51,764 nucleotides of DNA from Welwitschia mirabilis. Lineage: Eukaryota; Gnetophyta; Gnetopsida; Welwitschiales. Below are positions 20,593-32,791 of the stretch, one piece after another. Both the position numbers and the translations under genes were made by a program. How positions within the stretch are numbered: position 1 is the stretch's first letter; every line of letters begins with the position of its first letter. The stretch spans positions 78,272,149 through 78,323,912 of the forward strand of contig JBOZIK010000001.1 of the NCBI GenBank assembly GCA_051453625.1, written 5' to 3'. A model generated the notes under the pieces. It made no database searches. It saw only the letters and a list, made by a program, of their open reading frames with translations, and had not been told where the DNA came from.

Positions 20593-22102
20593 AGGTATTG
20601 TACTTAAAACTTAAGCTACAATATATCTATTTTATATTCTCCTAATTGTTGTGATTACAAAGTTAAATTTATCTTTCTTTAATGCCATTTAAATTGTTGA
20701 ATAAGTTGGAATTTTGTCTAAAGGCTTACTAATTCAAGATATTAATCATTATGATAACACCAATCCTCTAGTATCTGGAATGATCAAGCCTCTAGAAATT
20801 CTCTTCTTCCTCTACCCTTTACTTGGTATATGCTCTTTAAAAGTGGTAGTGTGTCTCTCTGTGTGTGTGTGTGTGTATATATATATGCTAACTTTAAAAT
20901 TTACAAAACCTCTTTTGTTGTACATGAACTTTCAATCCTCCCCATTTACTAAGGTCAAAATACTTACTTGATCATGGAAAATATTATGAACTAGCATATC
21001 TATCATAAGAGGCTAGATAAAAGCTATGTAATTGATTTTGCAAAAATATTTTAAGAACACAATTGAATATACTTATAGATGTTAAAAGCCATTCAATTTC
21101 ATAAGTTAAGACATCTTAATGACCTTATTACTTCTACCAAAATCAAAATAAGTTTGGACTATTAAATCCAAATCTACAAAATAAAATATTGCAACAAAAC
21201 AATCTTTCACTCTAGATTGTAACATTCATTTAAAAGATTGGAAGTCCCTTCCAATCTACACTTCTTTGTTGTGAGCTTCTTTCAATGCCTCTTCGATGCT
21301 TCTACTTATATAACCTAGTTGAATTTACCACTTCAAGGTTAATATGTATAATATAGCATCCTAAAGCCTAATAAGTTAAGAATAAAATGTGCAACATGAA
21401 TCAAAAGTTATAAGTTTAGTCTAAGAGAATGATTCAAAGAACTATAAATGAGACTACTGTATTAATAAATAATTGAATAACAATTAAAGTATTATAATAA
21501 TTAACCAAAACATATTTGCAAACACACATGCATGCACATACTATATATATAAGAGCTTAGAATTAGGTCAATGTTATACAAGCATAGCCCATATAAATAT
21601 ATAATAGCTTTGAGATAGTGAACTAAATCTAATATCATAAGCTAGAATATCTATATGCATATTCCATCCAAACAAGACCATTATTTTTAACTATATTATA
21701 CTAATAATAATATGATTAACTAGTTAACACTTAGCATGCAGCTAAGAATTACAATATGTAGGCTAATGGTAATTAAGAAAGAGGGATCAATTAATATAAG
21801 GACTTCTTCCAACAAAGGGTTATCTAAAGATTTGCTGATACTAGTATATAGGCTACCTAAATAAGGCAAAGAGTTAACTCATTAATGAACGTAATACCTC
21901 TTCACTTTTATCATGATAATATAACCTCACCTATAAATCCAAAATAATAATGTTAAACCAATCAATAAAAATGAATGGCCATAAAGCATAAGCTTTCCCT
22001 TTTGGAATAAATGTCTTTACATTTGAAATTCTCATTAACTAGGCTACTAATAATTAGTTGTATTCTCTTATTGCTTTAATTTTTCATTTTCATTTTATTT
22101 AT
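20593..22102 (-). other. Element X interior, 3' part
   Basis: AT-rich, no recognisable protein on either strand. It ends at the AGCAT where element E inserted. It contains a compound microsatellite at 20861-20886. Confidence 0.5.
20861..20886. repeat. Compound microsatellite (GT)8(AT)5
   Basis: Alternating GT then AT dinucleotides, directly visible. The short ORF across it has no support. Confidence 0.95.
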
Positions 22103-22107
22103 AGCAT
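22103..22107. repeat. Target-site duplication of element E, left copy (AGCAT)
   Basis: AGCAT directly before the LTR start; an identical AGCAT follows the right LTR at 32787-32791. Five bases is the usual length for LTR-retrotransposon integrase. Confidence 0.85.
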
Positions 22108-23317
22108 TATTAACATGTAAAAATTGACATTTTTATCATGTGTTTTAGTACAATTTATTGTAAATGAAGAAATTAATTTAATTATTTTAGTCATAAATTA
22201 TGTATTATATTATTTTTAAAATAAACTTAAATGTTATGCTTTTCTTCATATTAAGTTGCAAATATTTTTTTTGGAATATATAACAGAAGATGGACATAAT
22301 TTCACACAAAATCATGATGGCAATGGAAAATATGAGGTGGCAACACATAGCCAAACCATTTAAAGAATGTGACAGAGGCATGTGGAGGTGGCATTGGAAC
22401 TATGTGATGATCTCCACCAAATGTTAAATGCTAAATGATGAAGATTCTACCTAATTCTAGAGGATAGAATCTGATCTACCTAATACTACAAGACAAAATC
22501 TTATCTACCTAATGATAAATGATGAAGAGTCTACCTAATGCTATAAGCTAAGAATGTAATCATCCCTCACACTCATCTCTCCCTATAAAAAGGCCTTAAA
22601 TCCTTTATTGTATTCATCTTTACATTGGAGAATTGGAGCACTTTGGAGCATCAACTTGTGATGGCTTTCTAGGTAACTCTTTCAGGGAGTAAGCTAGTAT
22701 TTAAGAATTGTTTGAGAAGTTATTCTTATTTATTCTTCCTTTGCTATAAGATTGTTCTTATTTTGTAATATAGAATCTATTTTCTTTGATTTTGATTTGT
22801 GAGTAACATCACAATTGGAATTCTTAGGTAATTGCTTTAATTATCAATTTAGTTTTATTTATGTGAGTTACTTTTGCTACTTAGACTTCTAATTTCATAG
22901 GTCTTAAGTACTTTAGAAGTTCTTACTTTCTATTATTATTCTTAGATTAAAGTGTTAAGTGATTTTACTAATTATCATATGGAGGATGAGATTACATCCC
23001 ATGACTTGAGATAAATGCACTTGATAGTTTAAAGTATTTTACAGGAAAAAGTGAGAGTATAACATTGGATTGAAGAAGTACTTAAGGACTACCCAGTAAC
23101 ATCTTAGATCTAGTTCACTTCCCTTATTTCTAAGATGAAGTTCAAATTCTAAAGATCATTTCATATCTTCTTTTCTTTTCTGTATTTTTTTGTAACCTGC
23201 ATTAAGATTTAAGTTAGTGTAATTCTAAACCTAAATCCATGTTATCCTTGAGGAAGAACAATAATTAAGTTTCTAATCTAGTTATAAATATAAGACATTA
23301 TACTATAAAGTTAATCA
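22108..23317 (+). repeat. 5' LTR of element E
   Basis: Starts TATTAACA (TG mutated to TA; the partner LTR has TGCTAACA) and ends TTAATCA. It is colinear with 31563-32786 throughout, including the words GAAGATGGACATAATT and GAGGTGGCAACACATAG. TATA box TATAAAA at 22584-22590. Confidence 0.9.
22584..22590 (+). promoter_or_regulatory. TATA box of element E 5' LTR
   Basis: CCCTATAAAAAGGCC in the middle of the LTR; the partner LTR has CCTATAAAAGGACC at the same place (32051-32057). Marks the likely U3/R boundary region. Confidence 0.7.
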
Positions 23318-23321
23318 GGTT

Positions 23322-23340
23322 TTGGTGCTATTGCTAGGGA
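23322..23340 (+). other. Primer-binding site of element E, decayed
   Basis: TTGGTGCTATTGCTAGGGA lies just after the LTR end. It differs from the usual Athila-type PBS (TGGCGCCGTTGCCGGGGA) mainly by C-to-T and G-to-A changes. It would bind the 3' end of the priming tRNA. Confidence 0.75.
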
Positions 23341-23399
23341 TAACAACATAATAGCATCTTAAAGAAGTACTAGTTTTTCTTTTTACAAGTTTTCATTTT

Positions 23400-23605
23400 T
23401 CCAGTGGTGGGTAATAGTTCTTCTTCTAGTGATATGAACTAGTCCTTTTTCTTTTTGTTTTATATTTCTTTTCTTTTCCTTTCCAATGGTTGATATTAGT
23501 CCTTTCTAATGTTATCTTGAACTGGTCCACTTTTCATTCTTTTATGTGCTTTTTAGTGGTTGAAATTAGTCCTTCTAGTGTTATCCTAAACTAGTCCAAC
23601 TTTTT
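23400..23605 (+). repeat. Leader of element E with three imperfect tandem units
   Basis: Three units of roughly 60-100 bp, each with the pattern 'GTGGT(T)GxxATTAGTCCTTCTAGTGxTATCxTxAACTxGTCC', at about 23404-23450, 23485-23530 and 23550-23602. The spacing is filled by T-rich sequence. Retroelement leaders often contain such repeats; no function is claimed. Confidence 0.6.
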
Positions 23606-24016
23606 AAAGTTTGTTTTTTTATTTTTTAACTTATTTTCTAGAGGTATAACATTTGTTACAAGTTTCTTTGGAATTAAGAAAACTTTAAAACCTTAAAAAT
23701 TTATAATCAAACTTTATGATTGCATTGCATGCTTTTCTTTTTTACAATGTTTTATGCATTTTTGTGTTTTTCTATTTCTGTTCTTGTGGTTCACTGCATG
23801 CATAAAATGATTAAAAACTTTAAAAATTTTTCTCATGATTTTGTTATGTTGGACTCAACTTTATTCATGTTTGTTGTTTTTATTTTATTTTTTTGTTGCC
23901 TTGACACTATAAACATTCTGTATGTGATTAAAAAACCTTAATAGGCCCCTCTAAAAAATTAAACAATTAAAAAATACAAATCTTAAAATTAAAATCATAA
24001 TTGATTAGCTTAAAAA

Positions 24017-24073
24017 CTAAGTTTCTAAATCTAAGTTTCTAAATCTAAGTTTCTAAATCTAAGTTTCTAAACC
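24017..24073. repeat. 14-bp tandem repeat, four copies
   Basis: CTAAGTTTCTAAAT repeated four times, the last one slightly changed. Directly visible and nearly perfect, so it arose more recently than the decay around it. Confidence 0.92.
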
Positions 24074-24839
24074 TTAATTTACCTACGAAAATAATGATAA
24101 TTCCTACAACAATCTAAATTATATTCAACATAAAACTATAGGTGATTATATTAGGCCTAATAAAACTTTAAGGGACTTCATCTAATCTAATCACCATAAT
24201 TCTTACCCTTCACCCTGCTATCCATATTTATTTGACTAGCATCCTCCAAATTCTAATCAAACTCCTTATTTCAAATTTGAAACACCTTACTTTCAACAAG
24301 AGTTTAATCTTATGTTTTTCACTATCCATTATGATCCTTATTCCTCCTTAACCTATTAATCCACTTCACCCTTTAATTCTTATCTTTTATCTTTTCATGA
24401 ATACCCCTCTTCCCTTTCATATTCTTCATCATTTAACCAATATCATTCATATCCCAGAACTCAACAACCCTTTTTAAATTCCTTGGAAGACATCCTTAGA
24501 AGATTTGTGAAAGCCAAAACCCAAATAAACCAAAGGCTTGAGCAAAATATTTAATAGTTAAAGAAAGTCACTGCTCAAATATTTAGTACACTTAATCAAC
24601 AAGAATAGGAAGAGCTTCCTACATTTTTTAAACCTAATCCAATGAATCTTGAAAGGAGTAAGAATAGTTAAATCAATGAAAGCCAAATCATATATATTAG
24701 GAATCAAGAACAATCATATGAGGAAAGACATATCTTAGGGAATCACACAAAAAAAAATGATCTATTAAGCAACATCAACAAAGAGAACATTAAACCACAA
24801 TAATTATTGCTTAAGAAAATACATGAGAAGGAATTATAG
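24074..24839 (+). pseudogene. Element E gag-like ORF, first part, broken
   Basis: In one frame the sequence gives NLNYIQHKTIGDYIRPNKTL at about 24107-24166, resembling the start of Athila-type gag proteins (a 'ghYlrPt' phrase). A Tyr/Pro/Ser-rich stretch and a Gln/Asn/Glu-rich charged stretch follow (EDILRRFVKAKTQINQRLEQ near 24490-24550, helix-prone). Several in-frame stops occur. No zinc knuckle was seen. The ORF is cut by the X-family insertion and appears to resume at 29567. Function inferred as gag; uncertain. Confidence 0.5.
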
Positions 24840-26739
24840 TGTTCAAAATTTCATTAGCTAAAAACTTAAAACTTGTCACTCTGATACCAAAATGTAATGT
24901 CCTAGAAATACATAATAAAAAACTTCAATCTTGCTCTAATACTAAAATGTAATAACTAGATCTTATACAACCTAATACTACAATATTTTACACTTTGATA
25001 TTAAATGCAAGACTCAATTTAATTTAGTCATTAAAAGAATTACTTAAGTTACTTAGATTGTTTTATGTTGTTCATGCATCAAATGACAACAATAATTTAA
25101 AATGTTTGAAAATGACAACATAGAGCATGGTTTTGACTAGAAACACCTCATTTTTACCCTTAAGGATATGGAATAATCTCAAATTCATGAAAAGATCATT
25201 AGCAAGTTATGTTCAAGCCATTTTTGGATTAAAAAAAAATTTGAAATAGTAATTAAAAACATCTAAAAATGATAAAATGGAGTATGTTTTTGACTAGAAG
25301 CTACTAGCTTTTATCTTAAATGGCATAGATTAAGTTTATATTTATAAAAAGGCTATTAAAAAGTTACATTTTAAGATTTTGGACTTTCACTGAACATAGG
25401 GACATTTTCTAATTTGGATAAGAGAAAGAAATGTGTTTCAAAAAATATGATTCTTGAATCATTTTGATTATTAATTAAGGGATGATTTCCGAGCATTTTT
25501 AAATAGCATTATTTAATGGCTGCTAGATGTTCATTTATAAAAGCACATCACAAAATTTTCAAAAAATTTTCTCATTAATTATAAATTGGCCATTTCAAAT
25601 TTATAAAATTTTGTGAATGAATGGAAGGCGAAGCAATACTAAAGATATCTAGCAAGTGTTTAAGCTAGTAAATTTGTTTGTATACATGCTGGTCATGCAT
25701 TTAGGTAGGAGGAAAAAAAGGTGTACAAATGACAAGAAAATAAAAGGCATAGTTAAGAAGGGAATTCAGGCAAAGGAGGATTTTTATTTTTGTCTAGCAT
25801 CTTACTCTTCTTTTGAGTGTTTATAGAAGCGTGATGATTACTTGAGAAAAATGGCTACAACAAATGCAACATAGACAATGTTGAGGGAAAACACATTTTT
25901 AAGAAATGTGTTTCCAGATCGTTTTTGTTTCATTTAACAAATGTTTATAAGGCATTTTTAGATAACTCTATATCTGCTTATTAAAAAAATCTCATAAAAT
26001 ATTCAAGCATTTTCCTTTTTATATTACTGAAATTGACACAAGTATAAGAAGGAAGATGTACAAGGTAAAAATGGAGAAGGTAAATTTTAGTATGATGGAA
26101 ATTTTAGTAGACAGGCACCATTCAAAAGGAAATAAAAATAGATGGGAGGAAGTCAATTATGGAAATAGAGATTAGCATAGCATAAAGTACAAAGACATTG
26201 AGTGAGTTATGATTCACCATAGAACGAGGTATTTGAAGAATAGATACACTATGCTTTAGCAATGCCCCTAATGTTCAACTATGAGATGCTTCAATCTTAG
26301 AACTCTTGCAGTTTATTTGGTTTATTTTCAGACTTGACCATTTATCATTAGTAAGATACCTTATGAAAAGTATTTCAACATTTAATTTTACATCTAGTTG
26401 AATGTTCAATAAGTCATGAAGGTAGTCCTAAGTTTAACAAATAAGAGGTTAGGAGATCAAATCCTAATAGTGACATTTTAGATTTCTCTAAAGTTTATGT
26501 AAATAAATAAGCTTAAAAACATAATCTCTTGTATTTAGACTCAAACTCTAAACTTTTCTCTTAACTTACTAATGTTTTAATCAATCATGCTAACATTCAA
26601 CTTGAAACTTAAATAACGTAATGTAAAAAATATCTAATAATTGGTACATCATTGCAAGTTAAAGATATTTTCTAAGTAAAAACCATGGTCCATTATCTAA
26701 GAGGTAAATTCACGAAAAAGAACTCTCAAATAAAGGAAG

Positions 26740-27798
26740 ATGAAAAAATATCCATAATGCTTCTTAAAATAAATTTGAGTATAATATTCATATTCACATA
26801 AATAACAAAATTTATTTAGGATATCCAAGGTTCTTCAAATAATACATGCATTTGAATAACAAGAAAGAAAATAGCACTCAATCCATCTTGCATTAGCTAG
26901 TTCATTCTAAGTTCTTTTTTTGTAGTATGTCCTACACATGAAAGCATGACATAAGAACTATAACCTTCATAGTTTCTAGTATGATTCATGGAAATGTTTA
27001 GATAAGGGATTTTTCTAAGCTCAAGATAGGATTATGAAGGAAAATTAAAATGTGACCAAGACCTCATACAAATTTCAATAATCCAAATGCACATATCCAA
27101 GTTTTAGTAATCTAAAAATGTACAGTGAATAGAATGTCATGTTAGAAGGGTGTCAAAAATGCCCATTTTTCTAGAGGTTCATTCCTATGGCCAACAGAAG
27201 CCCTTTAGATGGGATAAACCCTCTGAATCTGCAAAGACATCATATCATGAATAATTAAATGGGTTATGAACATTACCTTGATGACTCTAACAACTCACTT
27301 CCATGGCTAATGGGAGCCCATCACGTGGCCCAGGCCTTGGAGCCACATAGTTTGATTACTTAGTAGAGATTAAAGCATAGAATTAAATTCACAATCAAGA
27401 TATTACCTGCATAAGAATATTCTTACAAGATCAATTAAGATAGCAAGAAAATCCATGAAACATGTAATAGATGCAAGAATTAATTGGAGCATATAATAAA
27501 TAAATGAAATAAACCATATTGAATTTAAGATGAAGAATCAAGAACTCATGAAGATTGCAAGGCTTCAAGGTGTTTTTTTTTTCCAACCTCCAAGTGGAAT
27601 CGCCAAGATTATAGAAAAAGCTTTCTCAAAGATATGAAATAATAAGAGAAGAAGGTTCTATTTATAGTAGAGAATGTAGGATGTAAAAAGACACCATTAT
27701 AAAAGAGAGTAGTGAAGGTGGTAGAAGTGGTGGAAGTGGTGTGATGAAAGTGGTGGAAGTGATGAAGGTGATGGAAGTGGTGAAGGATTCCATTATCT
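26740..27798 (-). repeat. X-family LTR, partial copy B
   Basis: Colinear with 19020-20160 of copy A, including the phrase around CATGGCATAAGAACTATA / CATGACATAAGAACTATA. TATA box is the RC of 27659-27667; minisatellite 27711-27786. The copy is cut by the N gap. Confidence 0.8.
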
Positions 27799-27898
27799 NN
27801 NNNNNNNNNNNNNNNNNNNNNNNNNNNNNNNNNNNNNNNNNNNNNNNNNNNNNNNNNNNNNNNNNNNNNNNNNNNNNNNNNNNNNNNNNNNNNNNNNN
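27799..27898. other. Assembly gap, 100 N
   Basis: Placeholder-length gap just after the LTR minisatellite. Sequence on its right (27899-28257) is not the expected continuation of copy B. Confidence 0.98.
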
Positions 27899-28257
27899 CA
27901 TTCTATATTCTACTTATTATATCTCATAGTTTACATTGATTAAAAATAAGTTTAGTACACTGCTTAATCGATTTCAATTATAGAGAGCTAGTTACTATGA
28001 TAGATACATTACAATCCAATTTCCATTTTCATTTGGATTTCATCTCCACTTACATTGTATTGCATGATACTTTATTATGTACTTTTAGTTATTAAAATAT
28101 TAAATATTAAAAATACCTTTGTTAATCAATTCTCTAACTCTGAGCCTAGTGCCTTCATTTGGATTACCACATTTATGTAAACTCTCATCTACACTAACAT
28201 GCATTTTTCTATAGGTTATTTGATTTACAGGTTTATCTAAAGGACTTCAGGATTACA

Positions 28258-29566
28258 TAATTTCATACTACAACATAGGTCTTACACATGCAAGCATGGC
28301 AGGGAACTATAATATTCACAATTTCCAATATGGTTCATGATAAGATTTAGATAAGGGGATTTTTTAAGCTTAAGAAAAGATCCTTAAGAAAATCAAATGT
28401 GACCAAGAACTCATACAAAATATAATAATCTAGATACACATATCCAAGTCTTAATAATTCAAGAATGTATAGTGAATAGTATGCTCTATCAAAACAATGT
28501 CTAAAACACCCCTTTATCTAGAGTTTCATTCCTATGGTAAATAGTAACCATTTAGATGAGATAAACCCTCTAAAGCAGAACTATACATACTATAAACATC
28601 ACCCTAATCACTCTGAGAACTCACTTCCATGGCTAATAAGAGCCCTTTAAGTGGTCTTGCTTTTGAAGCCACATAGTTTGGTTACTTAGCAAAATTTAAT
28701 CATAGAATTAAATTAATGAAAAAAATAATACATGCATAAAGAAGAAAAAAGAAAGGAGACTTATAAAGACAAGTAAGAAAAATTCATGAAACACTTAAAG
28801 GATGTAAGAATTAATTGGAATAGATAAGAAATGAATGAAAGTCTACAAACCATACAATAAAATAATCAAAAAATCAAAAAACATATCAAATTAAGATAAA
28901 ACTCAAGATCTCATAAAGATTACAAGGCTTCAAGGCTTTTCAAAGCTCTAAGATTAGAGTCACTAATATTTGATAGTCAAAGCTTCTCAAATATATGAAA
29001 TAATAATAGAAAAAGGTTCTATTTATAGCAAAGGATGTCGAATGTGAAGAGACGTCATCATAAAAGAGTAGTTAAGGAGGTAAAAGTGGTAGAACTGGTG
29101 AAGGTGATGGACCTAATATGGTGGAAGTGGTGAGGGTTCTATTACCTTACAAAGCCATTGGTTAATAATAAATAATAATTTTTCTTATCATAAATAATAA
29201 ATAATAAATGAGACATTAGTGGCAATAATAAAATATTCCATAAACATGGTAGTAGCTATAATTCAAGATATTATTTATCATTTTCTAAAAATAATAATAT
29301 AACTTTAGATGTTAAGCATCTCCATTTGTAATAGTTACAAATCAACAATTCATTGGCATTTTTCAAAATGATTAATTAAATGAGTAAAACCAAAGCATTA
29401 ATTACAACTATTACAAAAAAGAAATCATGGAACTATTAGCTATAAAAGAAAACATTTAAAAATTAACATAAAATATTAGCCTTATAAAATTTCATATTCT
29501 CTTTTAACTTATTTATCAAGATATTTTGAACTTAAAGCTTGATCATTAAAAAATTGGAACATGACA
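28258..29566 (-). repeat. X-family LTR, partial copy C
   Basis: Colinear with the last 1.3 kb of copy A (from GTCTTACACATGCAAGCATGG). TATA RC of 29020-29028, shortened minisatellite 29076-29134, LTR start TGTCATGTTCC at 29566. It lacks a PPT on its right, so it is a true outer edge rather than the inner side of a 3' LTR. Confidence 0.8.
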
Positions 29567-29925
29567 AGAACCATATAATAACCTTAATGAGAAAGAAAAC
29601 ATTAGCAAAGAGCCATTTCATAATCCATCCCCATCGCTTTATCAACAACTTCATGAGCCAATTGTTTCACCTTCACCTTTATTCAAGCAAGACCAAAGCC
29701 TTAGTAAAGAAGACAAAACTTTTGTATAATTGGAACTAAATTTCAAAGACCATGACTTTTTCAATTTGTTTTCATCTTCCTTCTAACATGATGTCTTGCA
29801 AGAGTTTTTGATTAAACATAAACAAACTAAGAAATGAGCTACTGCTAAATGCATAAATGTTTCTACTTGTGCTAATGTTTTCTCTAAGTTTATAGAGTCA
29901 TGCATAAAAATTTAGATGGATTTTC
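29567..29925 (+). pseudogene. Element E gag-like ORF, second part
   Basis: Directly after the inserted LTR an ORF-like frame reads EPYNNLNEKENISKEPFHNP and LYQQLHEPIVSPSPLF, then FKDHDFFNLFSSSF, with stops. Composition (Asn/Glu/Lys/Pro rich) is like that of 24600-24830, so it is probably the tail of the same gag-like protein. No domain is recognised. Confidence 0.4.
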
Positions 29926-31562
29926 TCCTACATCAATATACTTTACAAAGTTTTAAATCATTCAATGGTTATTTCCATAATCTTGAGCCTCCATGCACAT
30001 ATCACTTTAGAGAGTTTTTACCTTTGTGGTTAGATTTTTCTTATAGGATAGATTTTTATTATAGGTTAGATTTATTTTGAAAGAAAAATAAAAGACTTAA
30101 AAAGATGAATGCTTAATGGACTCTCTCATCTAAAACCTCATAAGCACTTTCATTTGTACAATCATTGTCTTAAACCCTTTCACTTAGGAATTCCCACATT
30201 TCATCCCCTTAAATTTCTCCATCCATCCGTTCCATTTCCTAATAAATCCACTAAATCTAAAAACCCTTCACTTTAGCCATTCACCCATGAGTTTTTGAGA
30301 CTCACTGATATAGATTAAAATCCATTAAAATAAAAATCAATAAAAAGTGACTATGCTATCATCTAAGTAATAGTTAAGTTCAAGTTTATTTATGGGTTTT
30401 TAAGGGAAAGAACACTTATTTTAAGTAGGTTAGTTAATAATGCATTTGCTTAACATCTTTACTTTTGGTAAAACTTGGTTGAAAAGGTGGAATTTACCTT
30501 TGCATGTAAGCAAAAATATTTTAATAGGGACAAGAGTAGGATAATGAGCTAATGATCCCCTACAAGTGCAAAAATAACTATGAGAAGATGAAGAAAAGAA
30601 AATAAGATATCTCTTCTATAAAAGCATATAACATTAATCACTTAGTTGGATTCAGTTAACTGCATCAGGGCTATGAATGCCTACTGGCAATGTAGCTCTA
30701 GTGATCTAGGTGCAACATGTTCAACTACATGAGGGCTATAAACACTTGCTAGCAATGTAGCACTAATTTCTACGTAATACAACATGTTTAACTTTGTTGG
30801 AAGGAAATGTCATAATATTATATGCTCAATGTGATTCAAAGGCATAATACTAAGAACATATGCAAAGGTACAAATGGAAAATAAAGGAATAAAAATGTGG
30901 GAATTAGAGGCCTTATGTAAACTATTATCCCTTAACTTTCATACTTAGGGTCTGCGTTGATTCTTTAGATCCCTATAGGTTACTTAATTAAAATTAAACT
31001 TAGTTGATAATGAAGTCCACTAAAAAATACAAAAAAATAAGAAAAAGCTAATAAATTAGGATAGTTTAGTTGTTTATTCATTGGTTTTTGATTTCACTTC
31101 ATTCATGCATTTTTCATTTCTTTTACCTTACATCACTTCACTACATTCCACTTCATATCATTTTTATGAGAAATAAGTCCTAAAGCATTAACTATTTTTA
31201 TGGATATTTTTTTTCACTTAGCACATGTTTGTAAATAGTTTTCTTTTTAGCTTAGCTTAAATTGCATTGTTTTCAATAAAAGAACTCTTTACAATCTATC
31301 TACACCTATGCTCTCAAATAACTTAACATTTTTACCATAAACTTTAAGGACAAAGTTGAGTTTTGGTTAGGGGGCATGGCATCTCAATTTTCACTAAAAG
31401 TTTTCACTTTGATGCCTTAATTACATAAACTTAGTCATAAAAGTTTTCAAGTTATATCATTTGCACACTTAATGCGCTTTTGACATAGACAATTTTTTCA
31501 TGTTTAACCATTTTATTATTGACTTTTTGCTAAGGCACTAGCAAATGACTAGTTAGAAGGTG
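29926..31562 (+). other. Non-coding 3' part of element E interior
   Basis: AT-rich, no domain. Two related phrases containing GGGCTATRAAxxCxTxCTxGCAATGTAGC occur near 30666-30700 and 30726-30765, a decayed tandem duplication. The bases just before the LTR (TTAGAAGGTG) are a poor polypurine tract. Confidence 0.5.
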
Positions 31563-32786
31563 TGCTAACATTTAAAAATCAACATTTTTATCAAGTGTTT
31601 TAGGCTAATTTATTATGAATGAAGATATTAATTTAATTATTTTAATCATAAAATAAGTCTTTTATTATTTTTAAAATAAACTTTAATGTTATGTTTTTCT
31701 CTATATTAAATTGCACATATTTAGCCACTTTTTGATGGAAGATGGACATAATTCCACATAAAATCGCATTGGCAATGGAGATATGAGGTGGCAACACATA
31801 GTCAAAGCACTTGAAGACATGTGTAGAGGCATGTGGAGGTGATATTGGAGCTATGTAATGATCTCCATCAAACAATACAAATAACCTCCACCAAATGCTA
31901 AATGACGAAGATTCTACCTAGTGCTAGAGGATAGAATCTAATATACCTAATGCTACAAGATAATTTTTTATCTACCTAATGCTAAATTATAAATATTTTA
32001 CCTAATTTTACAAGCCAAGAATGTAACCATTCCTCACCCCCATTTCTTCCTATAAAAGGACCTTGAACCCTTCATTGTATTCATATTTGCCTTAGAGAAC
32101 TGGAGCACTTTGGAGCATTGACTTATGATGGCTTTCTAGGTAACTCTTTGGGGGAATGAACTAGTCTTTAAGAAGTATTTAAAGAGTTCTTCTTCTTTCT
32201 TCTTCCTTTTCTATAAGATTGTTCTTATTTTGTAATACAAAATTTGTTTTCTTTGATTTTGATGTGTGAGCAACATCATAATTGGAATGCTTAGGTGACT
32301 ACTTTAATTATCAAGTTAGTTTTATTTATATGAATAACTTTTATTACTTAGTATTCTAATTTCATAGATCTTGAATACTTTAGAAGTTCTTAATTTATAC
32401 TGTTATTCTTAGATTAAAGTGTTAAGTGATTTCACTGATTATCATATGAAGGATGAAATTATGCCTTATGACTTAAGCCAAATACACGTAATAGTTTAAA
32501 GTGTTTTGTAGGAAAGGATGAGAGTATAACATTGGATTGAAGAATTACTTAAGAACTATCCAATAACATCTTAGAGCTAGTTTACTTTCCTTCTTTCTAA
32601 GACAAAGTGCAAATTATAATATCATTTCATCTCTTCTTTTCTTTTTTTTTTTGTTTTTTCATAACTTTTATTAAGATTTAAGTTAGTGTAATTTTGAACC
32701 TAAACCAATGTTATCCTTGAGGAAGAATGATAACTAAGTTTATAGCTTATTTGTAAATATGAAACATTGTACTACAAAGTTAATCA
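31563..32786 (+). repeat. 3' LTR of element E
   Basis: Starts TGCTAACA, ends TTAATCA, followed by the AGCAT target duplication. Colinear with the 5' LTR but with many substitutions, indicating an old insertion. TATAAAA at 32051-32057. Confidence 0.9.
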
Positions 32787-32791
32787 AGCAT
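32787..32791. repeat. Target-site duplication of element E, right copy (AGCAT)
   Basis: Identical to 22103-22107. Confidence 0.85.

Larger units (their letters stand above)
24840..29566 (-). mobile_element. X-family LTR material inserted in element E
   Basis: Contains two partial copies of the X LTR (26740-27798 and 28258-29566) in minus orientation and a 100-N gap. The right edge is clear: minus-sense LTR start TGTCATGTTCC, ending at 29566. The left edge is less clear. From about 24840 the sequence resembles the X LTR terminal part, including ACTCTGATACCAAAATGTAATGTCCTAG; 25.1-26.7 kb is unlike the other X copies and holds a decayed tandem duplication with GTTTTTGACTAGAA. Internal structure is unresolved: a rearranged X element, or two nested insertions. 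No coding domain was seen. Confidence 0.55.
22108..32786 (+). mobile_element. LTR retrotransposon E (plus strand), gag-bearing but no visible pol, nested in X
   Basis: Bounded by two similar LTRs (22108-23317 and 31563-32786) and a perfect AGCAT duplication. An Athila-style PBS follows the left LTR. The interior, once the inserted X-family material (about 24840-29566) is set aside, is only about 3.5 kb: a leader with tandem repeats, a broken gag-like ORF, and a non-coding tail. I see no protease, RT, RNase H or integrase motif in it. This matches non-autonomous gag-only elements (the TR-GAG class), provided pol was not removed by a later deletion. Confidence 0.8.

Noticed and set aside
23720-23941. 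Hydrophobic 73-codon ORF (possible membrane protein)
   Set aside because: T-rich leader sequence of element E always gives Phe/Leu/Val-rich frames; no homologue pattern or start context.
24017-24073. CRISPR-like or spaced repeat array
   Set aside because: Units are directly adjacent without spacers; it is a simple tandem repeat in a eukaryotic retroelement.
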